A stretch of 64,000 nt of DNA from Hyphomicrobium_A sp963745205 (GCA_963745205.1 CAVUWX010000021.1:62001-126000), one strand, 5' to 3'. Positions 1 to 10,933 are shown, numbered from the stretch's first letter. Translations and numbers: made by a program. Notes: generated by a model from the letters alone, not told the origin.

Positions 1-38
1 TAGAGTACCTTTCGGCGCCAACTTCGCGCCTGCCGCCC

Positions 39-698
39 TCACCGCGTCTGCTTAGCGGTCTTTGCCGCATGAAGGAAGCTACGGATCAGCTCGATGTCTT
101 TTACGCCGGGGCGGCTCTCGACGCCGGAGGAGACGTCAACCGCAGTTGCGCCCGTGAGGCGGATGGCCTCGCCGACGTTTGCAGGTGTCAGCCCGCCGGC
201 CAGCATGTAGTCGATCTTTCCCCGCACGTCGGAGAGCGCCTGCCAATCGAAGGCGATGCCGTTGCCGCCGGCAAGCGCGCCTTCGCGGCCCGGAGGTGCC
301 TTGGCGTCGAACAGAATGCGGTCGGCCTTGCCGGCATAGGTGAGCGCGGACAGCGCATCGTCCGCGGCCGCCACTTTGACTGCCTTGAGAACGGGACGGC
401 CGAAGCGTCTGGCAACCTCGGCCACGCGCCGCGGCGTTTCACTACCGTGAAGCTGGAGGATGTCGGGCTCGACCGCCGCGACGACCTCCTCCAATTGCGC
501 GTCATCGGGATCGACCAGAAGCGCGACGATCTTGGCGCGGCCGCGCGCGCGCTCGGCGAGCCCGCGCGCCGTCTCAAGATCGATGTTGCGCGGGCTCGCC
601 GCGTGAAACACGAGCCCGACGTAATCGGCGCCGGCGGCGAGCGCCGCTTCGAGCGCCGCCTCCGTCTTGAGCCCGCAGATTTTCACTTCGACGGCCAT
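39..698 (-). CDS. trpF: phosphoribosylanthranilate isomerase
   Basis: This is a cytosolic tryptophan biosynthesis enzyme that isomerises N-(5'-phosphoribosyl)anthranilate to CdRP. It is 219 residues, the usual size for a single-domain TIM barrel. KICGLK at residues 6-11 carries the catalytic Cys, LQLHGSE lies mid-protein, and the C-terminal phosphate-binding strands AGGLTPANV and VDVSSGVE are present. The reading frame is open further upstream, but the ATG at 698 puts KICGLK at the expected distance from the N-terminus. It is the last gene here of the minus-strand chain aroA-cmk-rpsA-sppA-ihfB-lapA-trpF. In alphaproteobacteria trpB and trpA usually follow, which would lie just outside the window. 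Confidence 0.95.
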   Translation of the reverse strand: MAVEVKICGLKTEAALEAALAAGADYVGLVFHAASPRNIDLETARGLAERARGRAKIVALLVDPDDAQLEEVVAAVEPDILQLHGSETPRRVAEVARRFGRPVLKAVKVAAADDALSALTYAGKADRILFDAKAPPGREGALAGGNGIAFDWQALSDVRGKIDYMLAGGLTPANVGEAIRLTGATAVDVSSGVESRPGVKDIELIRSFLHAAKTAKQTR

Positions 699-766
699 GG
701 AGCTCACGAGGTTGAGACGCACGTCGCGCCTGGCGCGATGCATGCGTCCGCCGCAGATGTCGTAGT

Positions 767-1117
767 TCACGAGCGGGAAACCGCGAGCTGCTTGGGCCGC
801 ACCGCCGCTTGCGCGTCGCGTTCCCGCGTCAGGCGGTCGGCCTCGGCGTGCCATCGCGCGGCGGACTTTCCATGCATGCGCGCGCTACGCCGCCAGCGGC
901 CTTGCGTAACCCACATCGCCGCGCCGCCCAGGACCACACCCAACAGCAGCATGGCGAAGAGGTAGGCGTAAAACGGCAGCACCAGCGACACGACCGGCGT
1001 GTCGGGCTGGAACGGGTCGAGCACGAGCCGCACCTCGTGGCGATTAACAACCGCCAGGGTGACGAGCAGCAGCCCCGCAGGCAGGGCGATCAAAAGCCAA
1101 ACTATGCGCCGCAGCAC
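767..1117 (-). CDS. lapA: LapA-domain inner-membrane protein (DUF1049)
   Basis: A 116-residue protein with two hydrophobic segments near residues 5-25 and 43-68, followed by a basic cytoplasmic tail (QGRWRRSARMHGK) with coiled-coil-like composition. This is the layout of the LapA/YciS family. In E. coli LapA partners LapB and FtsH in controlling LpxC and so lipopolysaccharide synthesis; that role is inferred here from family only. The gene begins 15 bases after ihfB ends, so the two are probably co-transcribed, the order commonly seen in alphaproteobacteria (ihfB-lapA-trpF). Confidence 0.8.
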   Translation of the reverse strand: MLRRIVWLLIALPAGLLLVTLAVVNRHEVRLVLDPFQPDTPVVSLVLPFYAYLFAMLLLGVVLGGAAMWVTQGRWRRSARMHGKSAARWHAEADRLTRERDAQAAVRPKQLAVSRS

Positions 1118-1132
1118 GTGGGGGAGCCTCGG

Positions 1133-1426
1133 CTAGTGGTTTTCCTTGGTGCGGTTGAGCCGCTCGCGCAGCTCCTTGCCCGTCTTGAAGAAGGGCACAA
1201 ACTTTTCCTCCACCGAGACGGACTTGCCCGTCCGCGGATTGCGCCCCTGTCTCGCGGCGCGGTGCTTCACGGTAAACGCACCGAAGCCTCGCAGCTCGAC
1301 ACGGTCCCCCCGCGATAGCGCCTCGACGATTTCGTCGAACACCACCTTCACGATGCGTTCCACATCACGATGATAAAGATGCGGATTCGCGTTCGCGATC
1401 TTATGAACCAACTCGGACTTTATCAT
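1133..1426 (-). CDS. ihfB: integration host factor subunit beta
   Basis: A 97-residue DNA-bending HU/IHF family protein. The N-terminal helices start MIKSELVHKIA, and the beta-arm motif GRNPRTGKS lies around residues 61-69, containing the proline that inserts into the minor groove. With IhfA it would sharply bend DNA for recombination, replication and sigma-54 promoters; a sigma-54 activator is encoded at 30.5 kb. The frame extends upstream, but the ATG at 1426 matches the universal family N-terminus. It lies downstream of rpsA and sppA on the same strand, the standard neighbourhood. It is beta rather than alpha by this context and by sequence. Confidence 0.95.
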   Translation of the reverse strand: MIKSELVHKIANANPHLYHRDVERIVKVVFDEIVEALSRGDRVELRGFGAFTVKHRAARQGRNPRTGKSVSVEEKFVPFFKTGKELRERLNRTKENH

Positions 1427-1457
1427 TGCCAGCCCCGCAGCAAATGACTGTAATCTC

Positions 1458-2420
1458 TTAATTTTCCGCAGGGTGCCAAACGGAGACGAGGCCGTCAAGG
1501 CCAAGCGTGGAGAGCCCCGGGTCGCGAACGAGCACCTGGCCGAGCCAGGACTGCCCCAAGAGGCGGCCTGCGAGCCCGCCAATCTGGCTGAAAAGACCGA
1601 AAGAGCTCGATGCCTCCGGCTTCCAATCGACGACCTTGAGGCTCTTGTCGACGTTGCGGGTCTTGCGCAGCCAATCGACGGCCTGGTCCTCACCGCCGAT
1701 CTCGTCGACGAGCTTGAATTCGAGCGCCTCCCGGCCCGTGAAGATGCGGCCCTGCACGAGGCCGGGGATCTGATCGGGTTTGACGTTGCGGCGCGCCTCG
1801 ACGAGCGACAGGAACCAGCGGAAGCCCTCGTCGATCATCGATTTCGTGACCTTGGTGCCTTCCTCGTTGAGCGGCTCGAAGGGCGAGGGCACCGCCTTCA
1901 GGTCGCCGCTCTTGATCTCGTTCACCTTTACGCCGAGCTTGTCCAGCATCTGCGAGACTTCCGGCCACTGGATGAGCACGCCCACCGAGCCCGTGATCGT
2001 ATTCTCGCGCGAGACGATGTGGTCGGCGCCCAAGCCCACGATGTAGCCGGCGGAGGCGGCAACGGTCCCGAACTGGGCGACGACGGGTTTCTTCTTGGAG
2101 AGTTCGCGCAGCGCTTCAAACAGCGCCTCTCCGCCCGTCGTGGTTCCCCCCGGGCTGTTCACGAACACGAGCACGGCCTTGACGTTGTCGGCATCGCCGA
2201 TGCGCTTCAGGAGCTCGAGCTGGTCGCGGCTCTCGAGGATGGTGCCTTCGACGGCGACGCGGGCGATCTGCTTCTTTCCAAACTGATCGGACAAGCGATC
2301 GCCCGCCGCACCGATAGCGAACAGCGCCACCACGATGCCGGTGATGGCAAGCCCGCGCCAGACGGCAAGGCGGCGCCGGAGCCGGCGGCGCTCGATAACG
2401 GTGTCGACGTCAGTTGCCAT
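1458..2420 (-). CDS. sppA: signal peptide peptidase SppA, short type
   Basis: A 320-residue membrane-anchored serine protease that degrades cleaved signal peptides. A transmembrane anchor spans about residues 25-45 (GLAITGIVVALFAIGAA). The S49-family Ser/Lys dyad can be seen: Ser in VAASAGYIV and Lys in SGDLKAVPSPF. FVNSPGGTTTGGE is the conserved substrate-groove segment. The 36 kDa short form is normal for alphaproteobacteria; the E. coli enzyme is a double-length version. I chose the ATG at 2420 because the upstream extension is unlike the family. It sits between rpsA and ihfB, as in many Rhizobiales. Confidence 0.9.
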   Translation of the reverse strand: MATDVDTVIERRRLRRRLAVWRGLAITGIVVALFAIGAAGDRLSDQFGKKQIARVAVEGTILESRDQLELLKRIGDADNVKAVLVFVNSPGGTTTGGEALFEALRELSKKKPVVAQFGTVAASAGYIVGLGADHIVSRENTITGSVGVLIQWPEVSQMLDKLGVKVNEIKSGDLKAVPSPFEPLNEEGTKVTKSMIDEGFRWFLSLVEARRNVKPDQIPGLVQGRIFTGREALEFKLVDEIGGEDQAVDWLRKTRNVDKSLKVVDWKPEASSSFGLFSQIGGLAGRLLGQSWLGQVLVRDPGLSTLGLDGLVSVWHPAEN

Positions 2421-2567
2421 CGTGCTTGCTCGCCAAAAAGCAAAGAGCGGACTTAACGTTAGGCAAGCGCACCGCAATCTTCAAGAGAAGCGACTCGCCT
2501 AACTTTGCCAGCCGCTATCCCGGCGAGAGCCACCCCCGCCGCGCCGGCCGCAAACCTTGGTCGCGGC

Positions 2568-4331
<1,764 letters not shown>

Positions 4332-4541
4332 GAGGTCGGCACTCCTTGAGATGCGTTTGTCGATTTAAGTTACGGCCGCCGCTCGAGGCGGCGCCTGGAT
4401 TACGGTCAGACGGCTGAAATCCACCCGCCACGCCAAGCGTGGTCGGACAGTCTCCTGCCGGCTCTTTCAATTGCTGGATCGGATACCGCTGCGATGGGCC
4501 TCAAGCCCGCCGATAGAATTTGGGGCACCCTTTGGGCGTCC

Positions 4542-5171
4542 CTATCGGCCGATCTTCCTCTTGATCAATCCGACAGCGGCTTCGAACGCCGCCTCTATAT
4601 CCAAGTCCGAGGTCTCGAGCAAGTCGGCGTCGAGGGCGGGGCGCATGGGCGCGCTCTCGCGGCTGGCATCGCGGGCGTCGCGGCGCTCGATATCCGCCAG
4701 CACGGCATCGAATGTGGCGGCCTGCGACTGGGCCTGGCGCTCGATGAACCGGCGCCAGGCTCGCACCTGTGGCCGCGCGGTGACGTAGATCTTGGCGTCG
4801 GCCGTCGGGCAAACCACGGTGCCGATATCGCGCCCATCGAGCACGGCGCCGCCCGGCTGGGCCGCGAACGTCCGTTGGTAGTCGAGGAGGGCTCTCCGCA
4901 CCTGCGGCATGCTGGCGACGATCGAGGCGGCCTCGCCCGCCCCGGCGCCGCGCAACCCAGCATCCGCGAGCGTCCGCGGATCGAGCGAGCGCGCCAGCGC
5001 CAGCGCCGCCCACGCATCCGTCAGCCGGTATCCGCGCGCGGCGACGTCGCGCGCGACCGCGCGATAGAGAAGCCCGGTGTCGAGGCACGGCAATCCCCAA
5101 TGCTCAGCGATGAGCTTGGCGAGCGTGCCCTTGCCGGAGGCGGCGGGACCATCGATGGCAATGATCGTCAT
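4542..5171 (-). CDS. cmk: cytidylate kinase
   Basis: A 209-residue NMP kinase that phosphorylates CMP and dCMP with ATP. The N-terminal P-loop GPAASGKGT is at residues 8-16, followed by LDTGLLYRAVA, and GRDIGTVVCP mid-protein is the conserved GRDIGT motif. Full length for the family. Its ATG overlaps the aroA stop codon by four bases (ATGA), indicating translational coupling. The aroA-cmk-rpsA order is widespread in proteobacteria. Confidence 0.96.
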   Translation of the reverse strand: MTIIAIDGPAASGKGTLAKLIAEHWGLPCLDTGLLYRAVARDVAARGYRLTDAWAALALARSLDPRTLADAGLRGAGAGEAASIVASMPQVRRALLDYQRTFAAQPGGAVLDGRDIGTVVCPTADAKIYVTARPQVRAWRRFIERQAQSQAATFDAVLADIERRDARDASRESAPMRPALDADLLETSDLDIEAAFEAAVGLIKRKIGR

Positions 5172-6515
5172 GCTCCCCGCCCATCGGCGAAAGAGGCGCC
5201 GAGCCCCTGCATGAGCGCGCGGAACTCGGGGAAGCTCGTCGCCACCACGGTCGTGTCGTCGACGGTCACTGGCCGCTCGGCCGCGAGCCCCAGCGTGAGG
5301 AAGGCCATGGCGATGCGATGATCGAGGTGCGTCTCGACCGTGCCGCCGCCGCGCACACGCGCGGAGCCCGGCACGATCAGCGTGTCGCCGCTCACGTCGG
5401 CTGCAACTCCGTTGGCCTTCAAGCCGCCGGCGGTCGCGGCAAGCCGGTCGCTCTCCTTCACTTTCAGCTCGGCGAGGCCCTCCATGCGCGTCGTGCCCTC
5501 GGCGAAGGCCGCGACGACCGCGAGTACGGGGTACTCATCGATCATGCTGGGCGCGCGTGCGGCCGGCACCGTCACGCCCTTCAAGCGCGAGAAGCGCACG
5601 CGGATATCGGCGACGAGTTCGCCCCCCTCCTCGCGCTCGTTGAGGAAGTGGACGTTGCCGCCCATCTCGCGCAGCGTGCGGTAGAAGCCGATGCGGGTTG
5701 GGTTCGTCAGCACGCCTTCGATGGTCACGTCGGAGCCGGGCACCAGCAGCGCCGCCGCGGCGAGGAACGCCGCCGAGCTCGGGTCGCCTGGCACCGTCAC
5801 GTCGCGGCCCGCGAGCTCCGCGTCTCCTTTGATGGTGATGCGCGTGCGACCGGCCTTAGTCTCGGATCGCACGGCGGCGCCGAAATAGCGGAGCATCCGC
5901 TCGGTGTGATCGCGCGTCGGCTCGGTCTCGATGACGGTCGTCTCGCCCGCCGCATGCAGCCCGGCGATGAGAATCGCGCTTTTCACCTGCGCAGACGGCA
6001 CGGGGAGCTCGTACTCGATCGGCACGAGGCTTGAGGTGCCACGCACCACGAGCGGAAGACGATCGCGATCGTCCTCGACCTCAAGTCCCATCTGCTTCAG
6101 CGGCCCCAGCACGCGCCCCATCGGCCGCCGGCTCAAGGAGGCGTCGCCGATGAGGCGCGCCGTGATCGGGTGGCCGGCAATCACGCCCAGCATCAACCGC
6201 GTGCCGGTGCCCGAGTTGCCGAAATCGAGAGCCCTGTCGGGCTGGCGCAGGCCGCCGACGCCGCGCCCCTTGATGCACCATTCCTTGCCTGTGCGCTCGA
6301 TCGGCACACCGAGCGCTTCTAGTGCGTTGCTGGTATTGATCACGTCCTCGGCTTCGAGCAGGCCGCGGATGCGAGTCACCCCGGTAGCAAGCGCGCCGAA
6401 GAGAAGCGCGCGGTGCGAGATCGACTTGTCGCCCGGCACGCGCACGCGGCCGCGTGAGCGGACCGGCCGCGAAGGCCGTCAGGGGTTGGAGGGCAAGATC
6501 GGCTTCGGATGGCAC
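5168..6515 (-). CDS. aroA: 3-phosphoshikimate 1-carboxyvinyltransferase (EPSP synthase), frameshifted near N-terminus
   Basis: Shikimate-pathway enzyme joining shikimate-3-phosphate and PEP. The main frame (5168-6445) starts inside the conserved VPGDKSISHRALL motif, so the true N-terminus is missing from it. A second frame from the ATG at 6515 supplies a normal leader (MPSEADLALQPLTAFAAGPLT). Removing one base at about 6450-6453 joins the two as ..GPLT-GRVRVPGDKS.., exactly the expected family N-terminus, and the span has one surplus base modulo three. Other landmarks are FGNSGTGTRLM, LSRRPMGRVL, MIDEYPVLA and LDHRIAMAFL. It heads the aroA-cmk-rpsA cluster. The indel is probably a sequencing error, since the gene is core metabolism. 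Confidence 0.93.
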
Positions 6516-6700
6516 CGGCAGGGCTCCAGAGCGGCGGATTTAGGCCCGCGACGGCTTTTTCCGGCATAGAGCCGACGCGCGCCAACCCTGTCAACGCCGG
6601 GAATAAGCGGTTGCCCCGCGCGGAGCATGCTTTGCTTTTGACAAGCCCAAGCCCATATGGCAGATCGCGGAAAATTCCCCTATTTCCTCGAGGTCCGGCC

Positions 6701-7069
6701 ATGGCAACCAAGCAAGACCGCGGGACCAAGCGCACCTGTCAGAACGGCGAGTGCGGCGCCCGCTTTTACGATTTGAACCACAACCCGATCACATGCCCGA
6801 TCTGCGGCAGCGCCTACAAGATCGCCTCCTCGCCGGTGGCCATTGCCGCGGCGCGAGAGGAGGAGAAGGCGGCGCGCAAGGTCAAGAAGGAGGAGCCCGT
6901 CGCGAAGGTGGTGGCTGAGGGCGACGCGGAGGAGGCGCTCGCCGACGTCGAGGCGGACGAGACGGTCGCCGAGGAAGCCGACGAGACCTTCCTCGAAGAG
7001 GAAGAGGAAGAGGGCGGCGACGTAACGAACATCATCGGCGGTCCGGTCGCCGAAGGCGAGGAGCCGTAA
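6701..7069 (+). CDS. TIGR02300 family protein
   Basis: A 122-residue protein with an N-terminal zinc-ribbon-like part: Cys residues in KRTCQNGECGARFYDL and ITCPICG. The rest is acidic and rich in Glu, Ala and Val, ending in DVTNIIGGPVAEGEEP. This layout is the alphaproteobacterial TIGR02300 family, of unknown function. The start is the ATG at 6701, because the upstream extension does not resemble the family. It is transcribed divergently from aroA, and a TTGACA sequence at 6638-6643 could be its -35 element. The paired cysteines suggest metal binding, but nothing more can be said. Confidence 0.9.
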   Translation: MATKQDRGTKRTCQNGECGARFYDLNHNPITCPICGSAYKIASSPVAIAAAREEEKAARKVKKEEPVAKVVAEGDAEEALADVEADETVAEEADETFLEEEEEEGGDVTNIIGGPVAEGEEP

Positions 7070-7248
7070 GGCAGCGGCATCGCCAGGGGCGCGATAGCGG
7101 CGGCGCGGTGCCGCGCGCGTTGCGACCGATAGAGAACCGCCGGTCTCGAAGTTCGCCCTTGCAGTTTTCCCGAGGAGGCCCTAATCAGGCCGCTCGTTTG
7201 AAGGGGGGCGCGCTACCGTCGCACCTCCCTATTGAGATCCCAACGGTC

Positions 7249-7324
7249 GGGGCCGTAGCTCAGTTGGGAGAGCGCGTGAATGGCATTCACGAGGTCAGCG
7301 GTTCGATCCCGCTCGGCTCCACCA
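7249..7324 (+). tRNA. tRNA-Ala, anticodon GGC
   Basis: A 76-nt cloverleaf with encoded CCA. The acceptor stem GGGGCCG/CGGCTCC includes one G-T pair. The D arm is GCTC/GAGC, the anticodon arm CGTGA/TCACG with loop ATGGCAT (anticodon GGC), and the T arm AGCGG/CCGCT with loop TTCGATC. It reads GCC and GCU alanine codons. A lower-GC FkbM gene lies a few hundred bases downstream, so this tRNA could have served as an integration site. Confidence 0.97.
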
Positions 7325-7669
7325 ATCCCCCCAAACAACCTCTCAGCGTCGAGCCGCTTTGGGCAACGAGGCTCTGATGCTCTTGCAATAGGATCGTTGC
7401 AGCCCTCCCGATGTTGCGTCGATGTTCTCCCAACCGTTCCCCCAACCCGGCCGACAGCGTGATGCGTTGCCCGCGTGCTGCTCGTTGCCGCGGGGCCACG
7501 CCTCGTCACCAACCGTCACCACCAACCGTCACCGAGGGCAGCGCCCAAGCAGGCGACCACGTCGAGCCTGTGGATTGCGGGGATTGCGGGCATGGCGCGA
7601 TCTCCGCCACCCAACTGAAGACGAATCGGATTACGCAATACCCCCTCTTCTTACGGTGGGGAAATCAGG
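7325..7669 (+). other. intergenic region after tRNA-Ala
   Basis: 345 bases with no gene I can support. Short open frames here have no recognisable protein features. I looked for a repeat of the tRNA 3' end that would mark an attachment site and did not find one. A CACCAA duplication occurs at 7510-7530. Confidence 0.5.
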
Positions 7670-8539
7670 ATGCGTCATCCGGCAATTGCACTAGCGCCTA
7701 GCGCCAACCTGCGCGGGATAGATGCTCCTTTTCCAGTGCGCCCGTGGGGCGCCTTTAAGCCGCGTGGGATTTGGGCGTTCGTTGTCGATCTCATGCACCT
7801 TCGCATTGTGCGCGGCGCATTAAAAAAGCCGATTCGCAACCTGCTCTTTGCACGCAGCCCCGCCTACGACGTGAGGATTGAGGGCCTTAAAATGCGGTGC
7901 CATCTGGGAGATAATCATACCGACAACAAGGTGCTCGCAGGGCGCGTCGACGATTTTGTGCGGTTGATAACGAATGGCCTCCGGCCCGGCGATACGTTCG
8001 TCGATATTGGGGCCAATTGCGAATTGTTCACGCTATTTGCCGCACGCAAGGTTGGCCCTAGTGGTCGCGTGATCGCAATAGAGCCCTCGCAACCTCTATT
8101 GCCGCGACTGCACTTCAATGTGGATGCCAACGGTTTTGATCAGGTGCAAATTTTCGCCAGCGCTGTTGGCGATCAAATTGGAACGAAGCCGCTCTATGTC
8201 ATGCCAACGGAACTGGGCCAATCGAGCCTTGCGCCGCGTCCCGGATTTAACCGCGTGGACGTCCCCGTGAAAACCCTTTTCAGTATCGTCACGTATACGG
8301 GCATCAGTAGGATAGACGCTCTCAAGATAGACGTCGAAAGCTACGAAGATCGTGTGCTTTTGCCGTTTCTGCGCGATGCGCCACGAACCTTGTGGCCACG
8401 CCGCATTCTTATGGAAATCGTGAACGCGGGATTTTGGGAAAAGGACTGCATATCTGGACTTCTGGCTGCTGGCTATCAACAGCAGTGGGCCAGCAAGCGT
8501 GATATTTTGCTCGTTGGACCTTCGAACGACCGGCCGTAG
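7670..8539 (+). CDS. FkbM family SAM-dependent methyltransferase
   Basis: A 289-residue predicted class I methyltransferase. The SAM-binding motif I is FVDIGANCELFTLFAA at about residues 110-125, followed by GRVIAIEP. The FkbM signature DALKIDVESYEDRVL lies near residues 215-230. Family members O-methylate sugars or polyketides, and in bacteria they often sit in surface polysaccharide regions; the substrate cannot be told here. The first ~60 residues are unlike the family core. Base composition is visibly lower in GC than in the neighbours, and the gene stands alone just after a tRNA gene, which together suggest horizontal acquisition. Confidence 0.85.
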   Translation: MRHPAIALAPSANLRGIDAPFPVRPWGAFKPRGIWAFVVDLMHLRIVRGALKKPIRNLLFARSPAYDVRIEGLKMRCHLGDNHTDNKVLAGRVDDFVRLITNGLRPGDTFVDIGANCELFTLFAARKVGPSGRVIAIEPSQPLLPRLHFNVDANGFDQVQIFASAVGDQIGTKPLYVMPTELGQSSLAPRPGFNRVDVPVKTLFSIVTYTGISRIDALKIDVESYEDRVLLPFLRDAPRTLWPRRILMEIVNAGFWEKDCISGLLAAGYQQQWASKRDILLVGPSNDRP

Positions 8540-8735
8540 GAGCATTGCATGCCTAAGGTCGTCGGACGGGGCCGTTTTGCTTTGCTCTACTGTTCCGCCC
8601 CCTAGGGCACATGAGAAGCTCGTCTCCCATGGTGGGCTGGATTGCTTGACGCAGCGACCTAGCGGCGCGCGGCCGCACTATCGTAAAGCCGGCACGATCT
8701 GAGCTACAGTGCGGCCGCCCGCATAGGAGGCCCTC

Positions 8736-9080
8736 ATGCATCCATCGCAGTTCCGCTTGATCGTCGCCTCGGCCCTCGCCCTCGCGCTGACGCTGGGGGC
8801 GCCCGGCTCCTCCATAGCGCAGCGCACCAAGGGCGATGAGGGCACCGGCGGTGCTGCCGGCTATTCGCCTCCCGTCGACATGCCCAGTGGCGGTGCGCCC
8901 ATGCCTGACGCGGCGCCGATGAACGCTCCGCCGGCGCCGCCGCCAGACGACGGCGCGTCACAAGGCGCGCCCGAGCCCGTGCCGGCTGCGCCCGACACCA
9001 CCTCTCCCGACGACGGCACCAAGAAAGACGACGCCACGCCGCCTCCCGACGCTCCTACCGGCCCCGACCAGCCGGACTAG
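8736..9080 (+). CDS. secreted proline-rich protein, unknown function
   Basis: 114 residues. An N-terminal signal peptide (hydrophobic segment LIVASALALALTLG, probable cleavage after SSIAQ) is followed by a low-complexity mature part rich in Pro, Asp, Ala and Gly with no globular domain. GGAGG lies a few bases before the ATG (cataggaggccctcATG). It may be a periplasmic linker-like protein or a small secreted protein; I do not recognise a family. It stands between the FkbM gene and the Lrp regulator, with no obvious operon partner. Confidence 0.6.
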   Translation: MHPSQFRLIVASALALALTLGAPGSSIAQRTKGDEGTGGAAGYSPPVDMPSGGAPMPDAAPMNAPPAPPPDDGASQGAPEPVPAAPDTTSPDDGTKKDDATPPPDAPTGPDQPD

Positions 9081-9147
9081 TCCAGAAACGCGACCTGCCG
9101 CGAACGCTCAAAGTACCGCCAGAGCGAGCGGCAGCGGCCTGCGCCGG

Positions 9148-9645
9148 CTAGCCGCGCAAGAGATCGCGCAGGCCTTTGCGCGCCACGTCGCGCAACGCGA
9201 AGCTCGACTTCATGCGCGCGACGCCGGGCAGGCGCGAGAGCTGCTCCTTGTGGATGCGCTCGAAGTCGGGAAGGTCGCGCGCCATCACGGTGAGCAGGTA
9301 ATCGTCGTCGCCCGACATCAGGTAGCAGGAGACGACGGAGGGCGCCTTGGCCACCGCCTTCTCGAAGGCGTCGAGCACGTCCTCGCTCTGGCTCTTCAAG
9401 CTGATCTGCACGATCACCGTCATGCCGAGATCGAGCGCGCGGCTGTTGATCTGCGCTTGGTAGCCTTCGATCACGCCCGCGTCCTCGAGCGCGCGGATGC
9501 GGCGCGCAATCGCGGTCGGCGACAGCGGGATGCGGTCGGCGAGCTCAACCTGACTGAGCCGCGCATCCTCGAGCAGGGCGGCCAGAATGGCCCGATCGAG
9601 CGCGTCAAGCGGCTTCTCTTTGGCTTTCGTGCGTAAATTGGCCAT
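9148..9645 (-). CDS. Lrp/AsnC family transcriptional regulator
   Basis: About 165 residues. The N-terminal winged helix-turn-helix reads LDALDRAILAALLEDARLSQVELADRI followed by LSPTAIARRIRALEDAGVI. The C-terminal RAM (ligand-binding) domain contains VVSCYLMSGDDDYLLTV. It is divergently transcribed from alanine dehydrogenase, with 114 bases between, so it is likely the local regulator of ald in response to an amino acid, as in AldR- or BkdR-type pairs. An alternative GTG start at 9672 would add nine residues; neither has a strong ribosome site. Confidence 0.92.
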   Translation of the reverse strand: MANLRTKAKEKPLDALDRAILAALLEDARLSQVELADRIPLSPTAIARRIRALEDAGVIEGYQAQINSRALDLGMTVIVQISLKSQSEDVLDAFEKAVAKAPSVVSCYLMSGDDDYLLTVMARDLPDFERIHKEQLSRLPGVARMKSSFALRDVARKGLRDLLRG

Positions 9646-9759
9646 CTGACGCTGCTTATAGGCGTCCAGCACAATACCCGCAACGGAAAAGGCCGAGTAT
9701 CGGACACGAATCTCGATCGACTCTACAGCAGAGCCGCTGCGACCTTAGAGGAGGTCACC

Positions 9760-10878
9760 ATGCGCATTGGCGTTCCAACCGAAATCAAGAGCAACGAATT
9801 CCGTGTCGGCCTCGTGCCGGGCTCCGTTCGCGAGCTCGCCGCGCGCGGCCACGAGGTCATCGTGCAGTCGGGCGCCGGCGCCGGCATCTTCGCCGACGAC
9901 GCCACCTACGAGAAGGCCGGCGCGCATATCGTGCCCGACGCCGAAGCCGTGTTCTCCGCCGCCGACATGATCGTCAAGGTGAAGGAGCCGCAGCCGATCG
10001 AGTGCCGCCGGCTCAAGCCCAACCAGATCCTCTTCACGTATTTGCATCTCGCCGCCGACCCCGAGCAGGCGCGTGGCCTCATGGCCTCCGGTGCCACCGC
10101 AATCGCCTACGAGACCGTGACGGACGCTTCGGGTGCGCTGCCGCTGCTCGCCCCTATGAGCGAGGTCGCGGGCCGCCTCGCCATCGAAGCCGCGGCGAGC
10201 GCGCTGCGCCGTCCGACCGGCGGACGCGGCGTGCTGATGGGCGGCGTCCCCGGTGTGCGCCCCGCGAAGGTCGTGGTGTTGGGCGGCGGAGTCGTCGGCA
10301 CGCATGCCGCGCGCATGGCCGCCGGTCTCGGCGCGGAAGTCTCCATTCTCGACCGCTCGCTGCCGCGTCTGCGGCAGCTCGACGAGTTGTTCGAAGGCCG
10401 CGTGCGCACGCTCGCCTCGACGCTCGAAACGATCGAGACGGAGGTGTTCGGCGCCGACGTGGTCGTCGGTGCGGTGCTCGTCGCTGGCGCCAGCGCGCCG
10501 AAGCTCGTGAGCCGCGCCATGCTGAAGCGGATGAAGCGCGGCGCCGTGCTCGTTGATGTGTCGATCGACCAGGGCGGCTGCTTTGAGACCTCCAAGCCGA
10601 CGACGCACGCCAACCCGACCTTCGAGGTCGACGGCATCATCCACTATTGCGTCGCCAACATGCCGGGCTGCGTCCCGGTCTCCTCCGCGCAGGCCTTGAA
10701 CAACGCGACGCTCCCCTTTGTGATCAAGCTCGCGGACAAAAGACTGGCGGCCTTAGACCGCGATCCGCACCTCAACGCCGGGCTCAATGTGCGCGCAGGT
10801 CGCATCGTGCACCCGGTGGTCGCGGCCTCGCTGGGCTTCGACGGAACGGGAGTGGCCATCACCATCGCCGCCGAGTGA
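9760..10878 (+). CDS. ald: alanine dehydrogenase
   Basis: A 372-residue cytosolic NAD-dependent enzyme interconverting L-alanine and pyruvate plus ammonia. The N-terminus MRIGVPTEIKSNEFRVGL is characteristic. The NAD-binding Rossmann motif VLGGGVVGTHAARMAAGLGA is around residues 170-190. SIDQGGCFETSKPTTH and NMPGCVPVSSAQALNN are conserved late motifs. An AGAGGAGG ribosome site lies just before the ATG. The divergent Lrp-type gene probably controls it. Alanine dehydrogenase often serves amino-acid catabolism or nitrogen scavenging, and the next gene, a pyruvate-linked aminotransferase, uses the same alanine/pyruvate pair. Confidence 0.96.
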   Translation: MRIGVPTEIKSNEFRVGLVPGSVRELAARGHEVIVQSGAGAGIFADDATYEKAGAHIVPDAEAVFSAADMIVKVKEPQPIECRRLKPNQILFTYLHLAADPEQARGLMASGATAIAYETVTDASGALPLLAPMSEVAGRLAIEAAASALRRPTGGRGVLMGGVPGVRPAKVVVLGGGVVGTHAARMAAGLGAEVSILDRSLPRLRQLDELFEGRVRTLASTLETIETEVFGADVVVGAVLVAGASAPKLVSRAMLKRMKRGAVLVDVSIDQGGCFETSKPTTHANPTFEVDGIIHYCVANMPGCVPVSSAQALNNATLPFVIKLADKRLAALDRDPHLNAGLNVRAGRIVHPVVAASLGFDGTGVAITIAAE

Positions 10879-10888
10879 ATAAGAAGAC

Positions 10889-10913
10889 GCGCCGCGTACA
10901 TCTTGTGCGGCGC
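10889..10913. terminator. hairpin between convergent ald and aminotransferase genes
   Basis: A 7-bp stem GCGCCGC/GCGGCGC with an 11-nt loop lies in the 55-base gap between two converging genes. There is no clear T-run on either side, so it may act as a weak or factor-assisted bidirectional terminator. Confidence 0.4.
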
Positions 10914-10933
10914 CTGCTTCCCCCGTCAATTTG

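Noticed and set aside
7249..9100. Genomic island attachment site at tRNA-Ala
   Set aside because: No second copy of the tRNA 3' end and no integrase within the following 2 kb, so an island with defined ends is not supported.
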